This document shows, piece by piece, positions 8,971 through 17,046 of a stretch of DNA of 59,832 nucleotides. Position 1 is the stretch's first letter. Each line of letters begins with the position of its first letter. The stretch lies in NCBI GenBank assembly GCA_910577835.1, contig CAJTOU010000004.1, positions 61,652 to 121,483 of the forward strand, read 5' to 3'. Below the pieces are notes generated by a model. That model made no database searches and was not told where the DNA came from. It was given only the letters and a program-made list of their open reading frames with translations. The DNA comes from an uncultured Lachnospiraceae bacterium (lineage in GTDB: Bacteria > Bacillota_A > Clostridia > Lachnospirales > Lachnospiraceae). A program made the position numbers and the translations under genes.

Positions 8971-9450
8971 TTAAGGAGTAAAATCACCTACCAATCTAGT
9001 ACTTGTTATGTAAGAGGTTGGGTCTATTGCAGCATTTACCTTAAAATCAAAATATTGATAATTAGTATAGTCAAATGGATTTTGATAATATGCATTTGCA
9101 GAATATACCTCACCGCTGCTGTTAACAGTAGGAGCTGTTAATGTAATTACATTGGTTTTATATGCACTGTTTGTACTTCGGAATATATACATATGAACAG
9201 TGCAATAGCCTCTGACAGGTCCACTTGATATAGAATAGGTTGCGTAATTAGTTCTGTTTTTTTTCTCTGCCACTTTGGCAAGAACTTTATAATTAGTTTT
9301 GATATTTTCATCAATAGTCATTGCTGCTACTAAAGTGGATGAAAACATCAAAATACATACCAGTAATGTTACAAATTTTCGAAATTTTACTTTGCTAATA
9401 ATTTTTTCATATAATAATATCTCCTTTTTTGATTCTAGTTTTCTGACCAT
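8971..9450 (-). CDS. Cluster A: small secreted protein, start region out of frame
   Basis: The open frame runs from ATG 9450 but that start has no ribosome site. A good AAGGAG (9426-9421) instead serves ATG 9410, which reads only MKKLLAK before a stop. One extra A in the A6 run (9407-9402) would join it to the long frame and give MKKIISKVKFRKFVTLLVCI, a proper Sec signal. The mature part (about 115 residues) is Tyr/Thr/Ser-rich and probably all-beta. It shares SISSGPVRG, NPFDYT and the terminal GDFTP with the cluster B protein. Function unknown; possibly a secreted antibacterial or signalling protein. Either the start is frameshifted, or the message is nearly leaderless from a TATAAT just upstream of 9450. 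Confidence 0.7.
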   Translation of the reverse strand: MVRKLESKKEILLYEKIISKVKFRKFVTLLVCILMFSSTLVAAMTIDENIKTNYKVLAKVAEKKNRTNYATYSISSGPVRGYCTVHMYIFRSTNSAYKTNVITLTAPTVNSSGEVYSANAYYQNPFDYTNYQYFDFKVNAAIDPTSYITSTRLVGDFTP

Positions 9451-9626
9451 AACTAATAAATAAATTATATAATATTGTTATGTTTTTTTTGTGAAAAAAA
9501 TGTCATGAAATTGTAAACGCTGATTTTAAAATAAATTTAGTGATATATTAATTTTTTTGCTTCAAATTAAGATGATTTGTCTCAAACTGCGTGAAATAAT
9601 ACCATGTTAATTAAATAAAAAAATAC
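9451..9626. other. AT-rich divergent intergenic region
   Basis: Separates the minus-strand cluster A from the plus-strand ribosomal operon. On the minus strand a TATAAT-like -10 lies only about 15 bases before ATG 9450. Long T/A runs are present. I see no gene. Confidence 0.4.
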
Positions 9627-9655
9627 TTGCAATATAACTGATTTTATGTTAAAAT
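9627..9655 (+). promoter_or_regulatory. Promoter of rpsF-ssb-rpsR
   Basis: TTGCAA (9627-9632), 17-bp spacer, TAAAAT (9650-9655). The roughly 75-nt leader that follows could carry the S6:S18 autoregulatory element known for this operon, but I could not fold it convincingly. Confidence 0.65.
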
Positions 9656-9734
9656 CTTTTTCCGTGATATATTAAATAAAATATCCTTGCTCACTGACAG
9701 GAGGTGGGCCAGAGACCAGAAGGAGGTAAAAGAC

Positions 9735-10025
9735 ATGCATAAGTATGAGTTAGCAGTCGTTGTTAATGTAAAGCTCGAAGATGAGGAAAGAGCTGCTGTT
9801 ATCGAAAAGGTAAAAGAGTATATTGCACGTTTCGGTGGCGCAGTCACAGATGTTGAGGAATGGGGTAAGAAAAGATTGGCTTACGAAATTCAGAAGATGA
9901 AAGAGGCTTATTATTACTTCATTAAATTCGAGTCAGAAAATGCGGATTGTCCAAACGAAGTGGAAGATAATGTTCGTATTATGGAAAATGTAATCAGATA
10001 CTTGGTAGTAAAGCAGGAAGCTTAG
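9735..10025 (+). CDS. rpsF: Small ribosomal subunit protein bS6
   Basis: 96 residues starting MHKYELAVVV, with EEWGKKRLAYEIQK and AYYYFIKFE, the standard bS6 fold that pairs with bS18 on the 30S platform. The start at 9735 is fixed by AGGAGG eight bases upstream; an upstream in-frame codon at 9687 would add a basic extension not found in the family. First gene of the conserved rpsF-ssb-rpsR operon. Confidence 0.96.
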   Translation: MHKYELAVVVNVKLEDEERAAVIEKVKEYIARFGGAVTDVEEWGKKRLAYEIQKMKEAYYYFIKFESENADCPNEVEDNVRIMENVIRYLVVKQEA

Positions 10026-10090
10026 TTTCGGACAGGACGTCATGAGATGACAATGGTTCCTCGGACAGATTGTCCAAAGGAGGATAGAAA

Positions 10091-10561
10091 ATGAATAAAG
10101 TAATATTAATGGGAAGGTTGACAAGAGACCCTGAAATCAGATATTCACAAGGCGAGAGTGCTGTTGCTGTCGCAAGATTTACGCTTGCGGTGGACAGACG
10201 TTTCCGCAGAGAGGGAGCCAATGACCAGACCGCAGATTTTATTTCCTGCGTGGCGTTTGGCAAGACAGCGGAATTTATGGAAAGATATACGCATCAGGGA
10301 ACAAAGCTTGTAGTTGAAGGACGTATTCAGACAGGCAGCTATACAAATAAAGACGGAAACAAAGTATATACAACAGATGTGGTTGTAGAAAATACAGAAT
10401 TTGCCGAGAGCAAAAATTCAGACAGTAGCAGTGGTTACAACGGAGGCGGATATGCGCCACAGCAGCAACAGTCTGCAAGACCGGAGCCTACAAGTGCTGT
10501 TGGAGACGGATTTATGAATATTCCGGACGGAGTAGAAGACGAAGGGCTGCCATTTAATTAG
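10091..10561 (+). CDS. ssb: Single-stranded DNA-binding protein
   Basis: 156 residues. The OB-fold starts MNKVILMGRLTRDPEIRYS and includes FTLAVDRRFRRE and the TADFISCVAFGKTAEF strand. A Gly/Gln/Ser-rich linker leads to an acidic tail ending DGVEDEGLPFN, close to the usual DDDLPF interaction tip that recruits replication and repair proteins. AAAGGAGG precedes the ATG. Position between rpsF and rpsR is the standard Firmicute arrangement. Confidence 0.96.
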   Translation: MNKVILMGRLTRDPEIRYSQGESAVAVARFTLAVDRRFRREGANDQTADFISCVAFGKTAEFMERYTHQGTKLVVEGRIQTGSYTNKDGNKVYTTDVVVENTEFAESKNSDSSSGYNGGGYAPQQQQSARPEPTSAVGDGFMNIPDGVEDEGLPFN

Positions 10562-10583
10562 AATTAACAGGAGGTAATAAATT

Positions 10584-10853
10584 ATGCCAGCAAATGAAGT
10601 GAAAAAAAGCGGTAATGAAGTTCCAATGAAAAGAAGACCTGTTCGTAGAAGAAAAAAGGTCTGCATTTTCTGTGGAGATAAGAATGGTGTGATAGATTAT
10701 AAGGATACAAATAAGTTAAAAAGATATGTGTCTGAGAGAGGAAAGATTCTTCCAAGAAGAATTACAGGAAACTGTGCAAAGCATCAGAGAGCTTTGACAG
10801 TGGCTGTAAAGAAAGCAAGACATATTGCACTTATGCCATACTCGATTGACTAA
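10584..10853 (+). CDS. rpsR: Small ribosomal subunit protein bS18
   Basis: 89 residues with the core KKVCIFCGDKNGVIDYKD, LKRYVSERGKILPRRITG and CAKHQRALTVAVKKARHIAL. A CxxC pair (CIFC) is present near the N-terminus. AACAGGAGG precedes the ATG. Last gene of the operon, followed by a terminator. Confidence 0.96.
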   Translation: MPANEVKKSGNEVPMKRRPVRRRKKVCIFCGDKNGVIDYKDTNKLKRYVSERGKILPRRITGNCAKHQRALTVAVKKARHIALMPYSID

Positions 10854-10926
10854 ATCACAGACAATGGCGTTTGAAAGGTTGGACCTGTGTTTGACGCTGG
10901 CCTGACACAATATTGAGTATAAAATA

Positions 10927-10955
10927 GAACCAGTGGCTTTGGCTGCTGGTTTTTT
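10927..10955 (+). terminator. Terminator of rpsF-ssb-rpsR
   Basis: AACCAG (10928-10933) pairs with CTGGTT (10946-10951), extended inward by wobble pairs and GC/GC, and followed by TTTTT. Confidence 0.8.
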
Positions 10956-11046
10956 ATCTACCAGTAAAAATTTTTAAAGATAATTTAAATTGGTATAAAA
11001 AAATGATATTATTATTTTATATAAAAATATAGGAAGGATAAAGAAG

Positions 11047-11199
11047 TTGCATTTTAGCAGCTTTTATAATTATAGCAAAATGTTTTTGCTATTATAAATT
11101 TATAAAGACGTTTGCTGTATTTTAATAGCTGTTTTTGCTTTAGTAACGACAACAGCAGGCGTACTCATAGGGACAAAAAGATATAATAAAGTAAAATAA
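11047..11199 (+). pseudogene. Possible small membrane protein interrupted by in-frame stop
   Basis: From TTG 11047, with AGGAAGG about ten bases upstream, the frame reads 16 codons (MHFSSFYNYSKMFLLL), a TAA at 11095-11097, and then 33 more codons including the membrane-like stretch ILIAVFALVTTTAGVLIG and the basic end TKRYNKVK. The single in-frame stop suggests a decayed one-helix protein. It may also be chance. The rest of 10956-11260 shows nothing else. Confidence 0.4.
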
Positions 11200-11260
11200 T
11201 CTAAGAATATTTATTGTAACAAAGCAAATCTGAAGAAAAGGAAAGATATGGTATTGAAGT

Positions 11261-11797
11261 CTATAAATGCTCTGCAATACTGTCAAGCAGCAAAAGCGCC
11301 TGAGTTTTAATGTCTCTGCTGGCAAGACATCCGACCTGGGCGTAATTGCTGGCTTCCTTGGCAAAGGCTAACGCCTGCCGGAAATCCCCCTTCTGAGATG
11401 CAGATATACTGCATTTTAGGCAGCATCGGGCATAAATAGCACAACATTCATCATAATATGGGTGTGTTTCCTGTAAAAAATCTTTTATTTTCTGGAGAAC
11501 ATTCTCATATCTTTCCTCCAAAAATTCTTTTTTTAATTCCAGATAATTTTCTGAAATGGAATCTGCCAGACATACAGATATTTCTTTTGTTTTTTCTTCC
11601 GGCAGCATAAGCTGGTCTACTGGTATTTCCAATACCTGCGACAGATATTCCAGAGTTTTGATAGACGGTGAGGCGGTTCCGCTTTCTATTTGACTGAGCA
11701 TATTGCGTGTGATAAAATTTCCCACTACTTCGTTTTGTGTCATTTTTTTTGCAAGTCTTGCCTCTTTGATACGACGACCCAATGTAATATTATCCAT
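11261..11797 (-). CDS. XRE family transcriptional regulator
   Basis: 178 residues. The N-terminal 65 are a Cro/C1 helix-turn-helix (LGRRIKEARLAKKMTQNEVV, then MLSQIESGTASPSIKTLEYL). The C-terminal 100 look helical and TPR-like (EERYENVLQKIKDFL, YARCCLKCSISASQKG, FRQALAFAKEASNYA), as in peptide-sensing or stress regulators. It is divergent from the NfeD-like/flotillin pair. Two near-identical GTAAAT...ATTTAC palindromes lie between them, one in its own leader and one at the flotillin transcription start. Autoregulation and control of the flotillin operon are inferred from this. Confidence 0.85.
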   Translation of the reverse strand: MDNITLGRRIKEARLAKKMTQNEVVGNFITRNMLSQIESGTASPSIKTLEYLSQVLEIPVDQLMLPEEKTKEISVCLADSISENYLELKKEFLEERYENVLQKIKDFLQETHPYYDECCAIYARCCLKCSISASQKGDFRQALAFAKEASNYAQVGCLASRDIKTQALLLLDSIAEHL

Positions 11798-11837
11798 AAA
11801 TCTTCTCTCTTTCTAATTTCTAATAATCTTCCAAAAT

Positions 11838-11852
11838 GTAAATAAAATTTAC
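11838..11852. promoter_or_regulatory. Operator palindrome 1 (regulator side)
   Basis: GTAAATAAAATTTAC has perfect 6-bp arms around AAA. It lies 41 bp upstream of the XRE start codon, in its leader or promoter. Confidence 0.6.
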
Positions 11853-11910
11853 TTAAATTTGCTTGATAAAAGGTAATATATCAGAAAAAAGAAAAAAAAG
11901 CAAGAAATAT

Positions 11911-11938
11911 TTGACAAAATTTAGAAACCTGTTATAAT
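11911..11938 (+). promoter_or_regulatory. Promoter of the NfeD-like/flotillin operon
   Basis: TTGACA (11911-11916), 16-bp spacer, TATAAT (11933-11938): both hexamers match consensus. Confidence 0.8.
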
Positions 11939-11942
11939 AAAG

Positions 11943-11957
11943 GTAAATTAAATTTAC
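11943..11957. promoter_or_regulatory. Operator palindrome 2 (flotillin side)
   Basis: GTAAATTAAATTTAC is a perfect palindrome with 7-bp arms beginning five bases after the -10 hexamer. It therefore covers the transcription start, a classic repressor position. It matches palindrome 1 in 14 of 15 positions. Confidence 0.65.
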
Positions 11958-12012
11958 ATAAAGCTGTGGAGCTTTCTTTCACACTGCCAGCAGCACGAAG
12001 GGAGGAATTTTT

Positions 12013-12648
12013 ATGATTGACTGGTGGAACGGATTGACATTGATGGAACAAATTTTATACTGTATAGCGATTCCGTCTACACTGATTCTTCTTTTGCAGA
12101 CGATTATGACGTTATGTGGATTCGGTCATGAAGGGGGAGACATGAATGTCAGCGATACGTCGGGGATTGATTTTGATATGGATATGCCGGATGATATTTC
12201 ATTTGATACGGATATTGGGGATGGAAGTCCGGTGTCGGATTTGGGAAGTATGCATTTTTTTACCATGCAGGGAATTGTGGCGTTCTTTTGTATTTTTGGA
12301 TGGACTTCTATTATTATTCTGCATGGAGGAGGAAGCGGAACTGTTTCGGTACTGGTAGGGCTTGTGTTTGGGTTTATCGCCATGTTTGCAGTGGCCAAGG
12401 TTATGCAGGTTTCTGCGAAAATGACGCAGAGTGGAACTCTGGATATGCGAAATACACTTGGAGAGACAGGAAGAGTCTATTTGACTGTACCGCCAAAAGG
12501 CGGGGGAACAGGCAAGGTCAATATTACGGTGCAGGGAAGATTTATGGAGTTTGACGCATTGAACAGCTCTGACATGGCGATTCAGACAGGGGAGAATATC
12601 AGGGTGATTGACATAGAAGGAAATTATCTGGTGATAGAAAAGGAATAG
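12013..12648 (+). CDS. NfeD-like membrane protein (YuaF type)
   Basis: 211 residues. There is an N-terminal membrane segment (LYCIAIPSTLILLLQTIMTL), an acidic loop rich in Asp/Gly, then two membrane segments (MQGIVAFFCIFGWTSIIIL and VSVLVGLVFGFIAMFAVA). A C-terminal soluble OB-like domain ends VIDIEGNYLVIEKE. Proteins of this kind (B. subtilis YuaF, NfeD family) are partners of flotillins, which fits the flotillin gene 21 bp downstream. GGGAGG precedes the ATG. Confidence 0.82.
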   Translation: MIDWWNGLTLMEQILYCIAIPSTLILLLQTIMTLCGFGHEGGDMNVSDTSGIDFDMDMPDDISFDTDIGDGSPVSDLGSMHFFTMQGIVAFFCIFGWTSIIILHGGGSGTVSVLVGLVFGFIAMFAVAKVMQVSAKMTQSGTLDMRNTLGETGRVYLTVPPKGGGTGKVNITVQGRFMEFDALNSSDMAIQTGENIRVIDIEGNYLVIEKE

Positions 12649-12669
12649 ATATTAAAGGAGGAGATTGTT

Positions 12670-14070
12670 ATGGGTCCAGAGATTTTAATTGCCATATGTG
12701 TGGCTGTGATTATTTTATTTGTTTTATTGTCCGGAATTTTGTCGAGATACCGCAAGTGTCCGTCGGATAAGGTGCTTGTGATTTACGGTAAGGTGGGAAG
12801 CGATAAAAACGGACAGACAAAGACTGCAAGGTGTATTCATGGAGGAGCGGCATTTATTGTGCCGATTATCCAGTCTTATCAGTATATGGATTTGACGCCG
12901 ATTTCAATTAATGTGGATTTGAAAAAGGCACTGTCAAAGCAGAACATTCGCGTGGATGTGCCATCGCGCTTTACGGTTGGAATTTCCACAGAACCGGGCG
13001 TTATGCAGAATGCGGCAGAAAGGCTTCTGGGGCTGAAAATGCTGGAGATTCAGGAGCTGGCAAAGGATATTATACTGGGGCAGCTTCGTCTTGTGATTGC
13101 TACTATGGATATAGAGGAGATTAATTCGGACAGAGATAAGTTTCTTTTGGCGGTTTCAAATAATGTGGAAATTGAGTTAAAAAAGATTGGTCTTCGTCTG
13201 ATTAATGTAAATATTACAGACATTAATGACGAAAGCGGGTATATCGACGCGCTTGGAAAGGAAGCAGCGGCGAAGGCAATTAACGATGCGAAAAAGAGCG
13301 TGGCGGAAAAGGACCGCGACGGTGAAATCGGTCAGGCAAACGCAAGAAGGGACCAGAGAATACAGGTAGCCGCTGCAAATGCGGATGCAATAAAGGGTGA
13401 AAATGATGCCAAGGTAGAGGTGGCCCAGTCAGAAGCGGCGAGAAGAGAGAAGGAAGCGGAAGCGTTAAAGGTAGCGACTGCGGCCGAGGCTGTGCAGGCG
13501 GCGAAAGCAAAGGAAGAGGCATATCAGGCGCAGAAAGAAGCCGAGCTGACGCGTGCGGAGCTTGAGAGAGCGACGCAGCAGGCGGATGTGATTATTAAAG
13601 CGCAGATAGAAAAGGAACAGGCAGAGATAGAGGCGGAGGCGGAAGCCGAAGTGACAAGGCGCCGGGCAAAAGGTGAAGCAGACGCTATTTATGCGAAGAT
13701 GGAAGCGCAGGCAAAGGGTGTAAAGGAAATGTTGTCAAAGCAGGCAGAGGGTATTCATGAACTGGTGGAGGCAGCAGGAGGGAATGCGGATAATGCAGTG
13801 AAACTGATGATTGCGGATAAGCTGCAGGATTTAATGAAGATTCAGGTAGAAGCGATTAAGAATATTAAGATTGATAAGGTGACTGTATGGGATTCAATGA
13901 ATGGAAACGGAAAAGGGGAGAGTACTCCTGTGACCGCGAATTTTCTTGCAGGTATGGTAAAAGCGATTCCTCCAATAAATGAGCTTTTCAAGCAGGCGGG
14001 AATGGAGATTCCGTCGTATCTGGGGAGCGATATGGAGGAAGAGGAGGAAAATGAGGAAGAGGAGAATTAA
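12670..14070 (+). CDS. floT: Flotillin family protein
   Basis: 466 residues. An N-terminal hydrophobic anchor (ILIAICVAVIILFVLLSGIL) is followed by an SPFH/band-7 domain (about 30-200) and a long Ala/Glu-rich coiled coil of flotillin repeats (about 205-360, with EAE, KAE and QAE motifs). The end is acidic (MEEEEENEEEEN). Flotillins scaffold membrane microdomains and affect fluidity, signalling and cell shape. AAAGGAGGAG precedes the ATG. It is co-transcribed with the NfeD-like gene under a promoter that the divergent XRE protein may repress. Confidence 0.92.
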   Translation: MGPEILIAICVAVIILFVLLSGILSRYRKCPSDKVLVIYGKVGSDKNGQTKTARCIHGGAAFIVPIIQSYQYMDLTPISINVDLKKALSKQNIRVDVPSRFTVGISTEPGVMQNAAERLLGLKMLEIQELAKDIILGQLRLVIATMDIEEINSDRDKFLLAVSNNVEIELKKIGLRLINVNITDINDESGYIDALGKEAAAKAINDAKKSVAEKDRDGEIGQANARRDQRIQVAAANADAIKGENDAKVEVAQSEAARREKEAEALKVATAAEAVQAAKAKEEAYQAQKEAELTRAELERATQQADVIIKAQIEKEQAEIEAEAEAEVTRRRAKGEADAIYAKMEAQAKGVKEMLSKQAEGIHELVEAAGGNADNAVKLMIADKLQDLMKIQVEAIKNIKIDKVTVWDSMNGNGKGESTPVTANFLAGMVKAIPPINELFKQAGMEIPSYLGSDMEEEEENEEEEN

Positions 14071-14153
14071 AAGAATTTTTCAGTATTAAATTCAAGATAT
14101 AAAATTAAGAATGAAAAACAAAATTTTAAAATATAAAAAATAAACAGAATCAT

Positions 14154-14200
14154 AAAATGGCTGCGGCACAAAAATGAACAGAAAGTGCGGCAGCCATTTT
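14154..14200 (+). terminator. Terminator of the flotillin operon
   Basis: 16-bp arms with one mismatch: AAAATGGCTGCGGCAC (14154-14169) against GTGCGGCAGCCATTTT (14185-14200). The T-run is at the base of the stem. Confidence 0.75.
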
Positions 14201-14292
14201 ATGTGTCAGTTAATATATTTAGTTCCTAAAGCTTTCCATTTATACAGGAAACGGTCAAGCGAGAGAATAAGGACAAAGTGAAGATTTACTGC

Positions 14293-14321
14293 TTGCCGAT
14301 AAGAAAAATGATTGTTATAAT
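14293..14321 (+). promoter_or_regulatory. Promoter of the leader ORF/MATE unit
   Basis: TTGCCG (14293-14298), 17-bp spacer, TATAAT (14316-14321). Confidence 0.65.
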
Positions 14322-14357
14322 ATTTAGATGGTATTTGTATCAGGGAGGTGATAAATA

Positions 14358-14423
14358 ATGGATTTTATTATGTATAAAGATGAAAAAAGTACAGATGTGC
14401 ATATTAATAATGATACAAAATAA
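14358..14423 (+). CDS. Predicted 21-residue leader peptide
   Basis: MDFIMYKDEKSTDVHINNDTK with a near-perfect ribosome site (AGGGAGGTG, seven bases before the ATG), far better than that of the MATE gene 34 bp downstream. It starts about 30 nt after a predicted transcription start. The peptide is polar and has no obvious stalling motif. Translation-dependent control of the pump is a possibility only; it could be a remnant of a longer gene. Confidence 0.5.
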   Translation: MDFIMYKDEKSTDVHINNDTK

Positions 14424-14456
14424 AAAAGAGTAAATTTTAGAGAAAGAGAACTGATT

Positions 14457-15851
14457 ATGAATGAACAAAGAAAAGAAAATCCACTGGGCTCTGCTCCAAT
14501 CGCCCAGTTAATGGTGAAATTTGCAGTACCAAGTATTGTAGCTATGCTGGTAGGAGCGCTTTATAATATTGTGGACCAGCTTTTTATTGGACAGGCAGTG
14601 GGAAAGCTTGGAAATGCGGCAACAAATATTGCGTTTCCGCTGTCTACGTCTTGTATTGCGATAGCGCTGCTGTTTGGTATCGGCGGTGCATCATGCTTTA
14701 ATCTGCATATGGGAAGAGGAGATAAAGAAAAAGCGGCATATTATGTTGGAAATGCGGCGGTTATGCTGTTTTCCTGCGGGCTTGTGCTGTGTCTAATCAC
14801 ACAGATGTTTCTAATGCCGCTGTTAAAAGGGTTTGGCGCGCCACAGGATGTGCTGCCATATGCTGCCACTTATGTAAGGATTACTTCTGTCGGGTTTCCG
14901 TTTTTGATTTTAACAACAGGCGGAGGACATTTAATTCGCGCTGACGGAAGACCGAAAATTGCGATGATATGTAATCTGACAGGCGCAGTGATTAATACAA
15001 TATTGGATGCGATATTTATTTTAAAGTTGAATATGGGAATGGCAGGAGCTGCCTATGCAACGATTATCGGACAAATTATTTCCGCCGGTATTGTGGTCTG
15101 GTGTCTTTGGCATTATAAGACGCTGCTATTGTGCAAAGAGCATTTGAAAATCCGGTCAGGCAATGATTATTGTTATGTAAAAGAAATCGCTTCTCTTGGA
15201 ATGGCTTCTTTTTTTAATCAAATTGCAATGATGATTGTACAAATAGTGATGAACAATTCCTTAAAATATTATGGCGCTTTGTCGGTATATGGGGATGCCA
15301 CGCCGTTGGCGTGCGCGGGAATTGTAATGAAGGTGAGTCAGGTATTTTTCTCGATAGTAATTGGAATTGGGCAGGGAAGTCAGCCAATTGAGAGCTTTAA
15401 TTATGGGGCGAAGCAGTATCAGCGTGTGCGTGAGGCGTATCGGTTGGCGATAATTGCAGGAGGGAGCATATCTGTGCTGGCATTTCTTTTGTTTCAGACG
15501 GCACCCCGGCAGATTCTTGCAATGTTTGGAAAAGGAGATGAAACTTATTATCAGTTTGGGATTGAATTTTTCCGGATATTTTTATTTTTTATCTGGTTGA
15601 ACTTTATGCAGCCGATTACCTCCACATTTTTTACCTCGATTGGAAAGCCGGTAAAAGGAATTTTTCTGTCAATGACAAGGCAGATTTTATTTTTACTGCC
15701 TCTGCTTATGATATTGCCAATATTTACAGGGATAGAGGGAATTTTGTATGCCGGACCGATATCGGATATGATGGCGGGAATTGCGGCAGTAATTATGGCA
15801 AGAGTGGAATTTAAAGAAATACGAAAACTGGAACAGAGTATGACAGTATAG
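14457..15851 (+). CDS. MATE family efflux transporter
   Basis: 464 residues with about 12 hydrophobic segments in two halves. Typical MATE features are PLGSAPIAQLMVKFAVPSIV at the N-terminus, YNIVDQLFIGQAVG in helix 1-2, and GIGQGSQPIESFNYGAKQY at the start of the second half. Such carriers export drugs or cationic metabolites using Na+ or H+ gradients; the substrate here is unknown. The ribosome site is weak (AGAAAGAGAAC), in contrast to the tiny ORF upstream. Confidence 0.92.
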   Translation: MNEQRKENPLGSAPIAQLMVKFAVPSIVAMLVGALYNIVDQLFIGQAVGKLGNAATNIAFPLSTSCIAIALLFGIGGASCFNLHMGRGDKEKAAYYVGNAAVMLFSCGLVLCLITQMFLMPLLKGFGAPQDVLPYAATYVRITSVGFPFLILTTGGGHLIRADGRPKIAMICNLTGAVINTILDAIFILKLNMGMAGAAYATIIGQIISAGIVVWCLWHYKTLLLCKEHLKIRSGNDYCYVKEIASLGMASFFNQIAMMIVQIVMNNSLKYYGALSVYGDATPLACAGIVMKVSQVFFSIVIGIGQGSQPIESFNYGAKQYQRVREAYRLAIIAGGSISVLAFLLFQTAPRQILAMFGKGDETYYQFGIEFFRIFLFFIWLNFMQPITSTFFTSIGKPVKGIFLSMTRQILFLLPLLMILPIFTGIEGILYAGPISDMMAGIAAVIMARVEFKEIRKLEQSMTV

Positions 15852-15924
15852 TTTGAGGTGTTATGGGAAGCAGATGAAAAGTTATGAGATAAGTTTTGGC
15901 ATATTATTATAGTTATAATGAAAT

Positions 15925-15964
15925 GAGTCGATAATATGTGGATTATTCCACATATTATCGGCTC
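15925..15964 (+). terminator. Hairpin after the MATE gene
   Basis: GAGTCGATAATATGTGG (15925-15941) pairs with CCACATATTATCGGCTC (15948-15964), 17 bp with one wobble. It lies between convergent genes and may act both ways, though the T-tract is poor. Confidence 0.65.
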
Positions 15965-16022
15965 TGTTCCTATGTATCAGCCTTTTGAGCCATTATCATA
16001 TTTTTCTATCCGCAACAATTAT

Positions 16023-16541
16023 TTACAACTTTTCATAGTGAACCAATTCATTCAAAGAAATACGCTGTGCAGCATGACGTTCCGGGTCAGCAGGATTTTC
16101 ATCTGTGTATCCTATTGCCAAAATGTTGATTGGCTCAAGAGTATCTGGAAGTTGAAATTCCTGCCTGATAATATCGGGCTTAAAGTAGCATATCCATACA
16201 GACCCTAATCCCAATTCGGTTGCTTGCATCATCATGTGGTCTGTAAGGATTGACGCATCTATATCGACAGTCTTTTTGTTATCAAATGGACGAGTCCATG
16301 CTTTGGTATGCTCGGAGCAAACAATGACTGCCAGAGGAGCTCCATAAAGATTTGCCGCCTTCCCGATTTTGTTCAAACCCTCATCTTCTTGCACAACAAT
16401 AAGACGAACAGGCTGTAAATTTGCTGCCGTGGGTGCAACATGAGCAGCTAATAAAATTTTTTCCAGCTTTTCCTGTTCTACCTTTTTGCTCTTGTAATTA
16501 CGAACAGAATAACGTGATTTTGCAATTTCTAAAAAATCCAT
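16023..16541 (-). CDS. Nitroreductase family protein
   Basis: 172 residues. It opens MDFLEIAKSRYSVRNYKSKK, the FMN-phosphate-binding start of the family. APTAANLQPVRLIVV follows in the middle, and GLGSVWICYF and NILAIGYTDENP lie near the end. It probably reduces quinone-like or nitro compounds with NAD(P)H. GGAGGA precedes the ATG. It is divergent from a HxlR regulator, a common pairing that suggests control by that regulator. Confidence 0.88.
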   Translation of the reverse strand: MDFLEIAKSRYSVRNYKSKKVEQEKLEKILLAAHVAPTAANLQPVRLIVVQEDEGLNKIGKAANLYGAPLAVIVCSEHTKAWTRPFDNKKTVDIDASILTDHMMMQATELGLGSVWICYFKPDIIRQEFQLPDTLEPINILAIGYTDENPADPERHAAQRISLNELVHYEKL

Positions 16542-16625
16542 AAGTTTTCCTCCTGTTATTAACCTTGATTTTCAGGGTTCCCTGTACTATAATTATATCG
16601 CAAATAAATATAAAGACAAGAATGC

Positions 16626-16654
16626 ACTTTTTTGGTATATACTATCTAAAAAGT
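16626..16654. promoter_or_regulatory. Inverted repeat in the nitroreductase/HxlR intergenic region
   Basis: ACTTTTT (16626-16632) and AAAAAGT (16648-16654) flank GGTATATACTATCT. Centre spacing and place suit a HxlR operator controlling both divergent genes. Prediction only. Confidence 0.45.
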
Positions 16655-16671
16655 AAGCTAGGAGAATGTAT

Positions 16672-17046
16672 ATGAACATAAATTGTAAAAGCAGTTATAA
16701 CTGTCCCGTAGAAGCTACGATTGCCTTGATAGGCGGAAAATATAAATCGGTTATTCTGTGGCATCTCATGGGAAAAACCTTACGATATAGCGAGCTGCAT
16801 AAATTAGTCCCAAAAGCAACTGATAAAATGCTGGCACAACAGCTAAGAGAACTTGAAAACGATGGACTGATAAACAGAAAGGTTTATCCTGTTGTCCCTC
16901 CCAAAACTGAATATTCATTAACGGATTTTGGCAATACTCTCGCTCCCATTTTAGATGCCATGTGTGATTGGGGCGCTGTTTATTTAGATAAATTAGATAA
17001 AAAACCTGCTTGCTGTAAATCACAAAAGCCGGAAACAAATATCTGA
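16672..17046 (+). CDS. HxlR family transcriptional regulator
   Basis: 124 residues from ATG 16672. The ribosome site AGGAG (16660-16664) is seven bases from this ATG and only one base from the ATG at 16666. Winged-helix HxlR signatures are CPVEATIALIGGKYKSVILW, LRYSELHKLVP, DKMLAQQLRELENDGLI and YSLTDFGNTLAPIL. Several Cys (near both ends: NCKSSYNC and ACCK) may sense redox or electrophiles, as in YodB/HypR-type members; that is inference. Confidence 0.88.
   Translation: MNINCKSSYNCPVEATIALIGGKYKSVILWHLMGKTLRYSELHKLVPKATDKMLAQQLRELENDGLINRKVYPVVPPKTEYSLTDFGNTLAPILDAMCDWGAVYLDKLDKKPACCKSQKPETNI

Noticed and set aside
13280..13522. Minus-strand Pro/Leu-rich frame inside floT
   Set aside because: It is antisense to the Ala/Glu coiled coil and has the composition expected from that shadow; no start signals.
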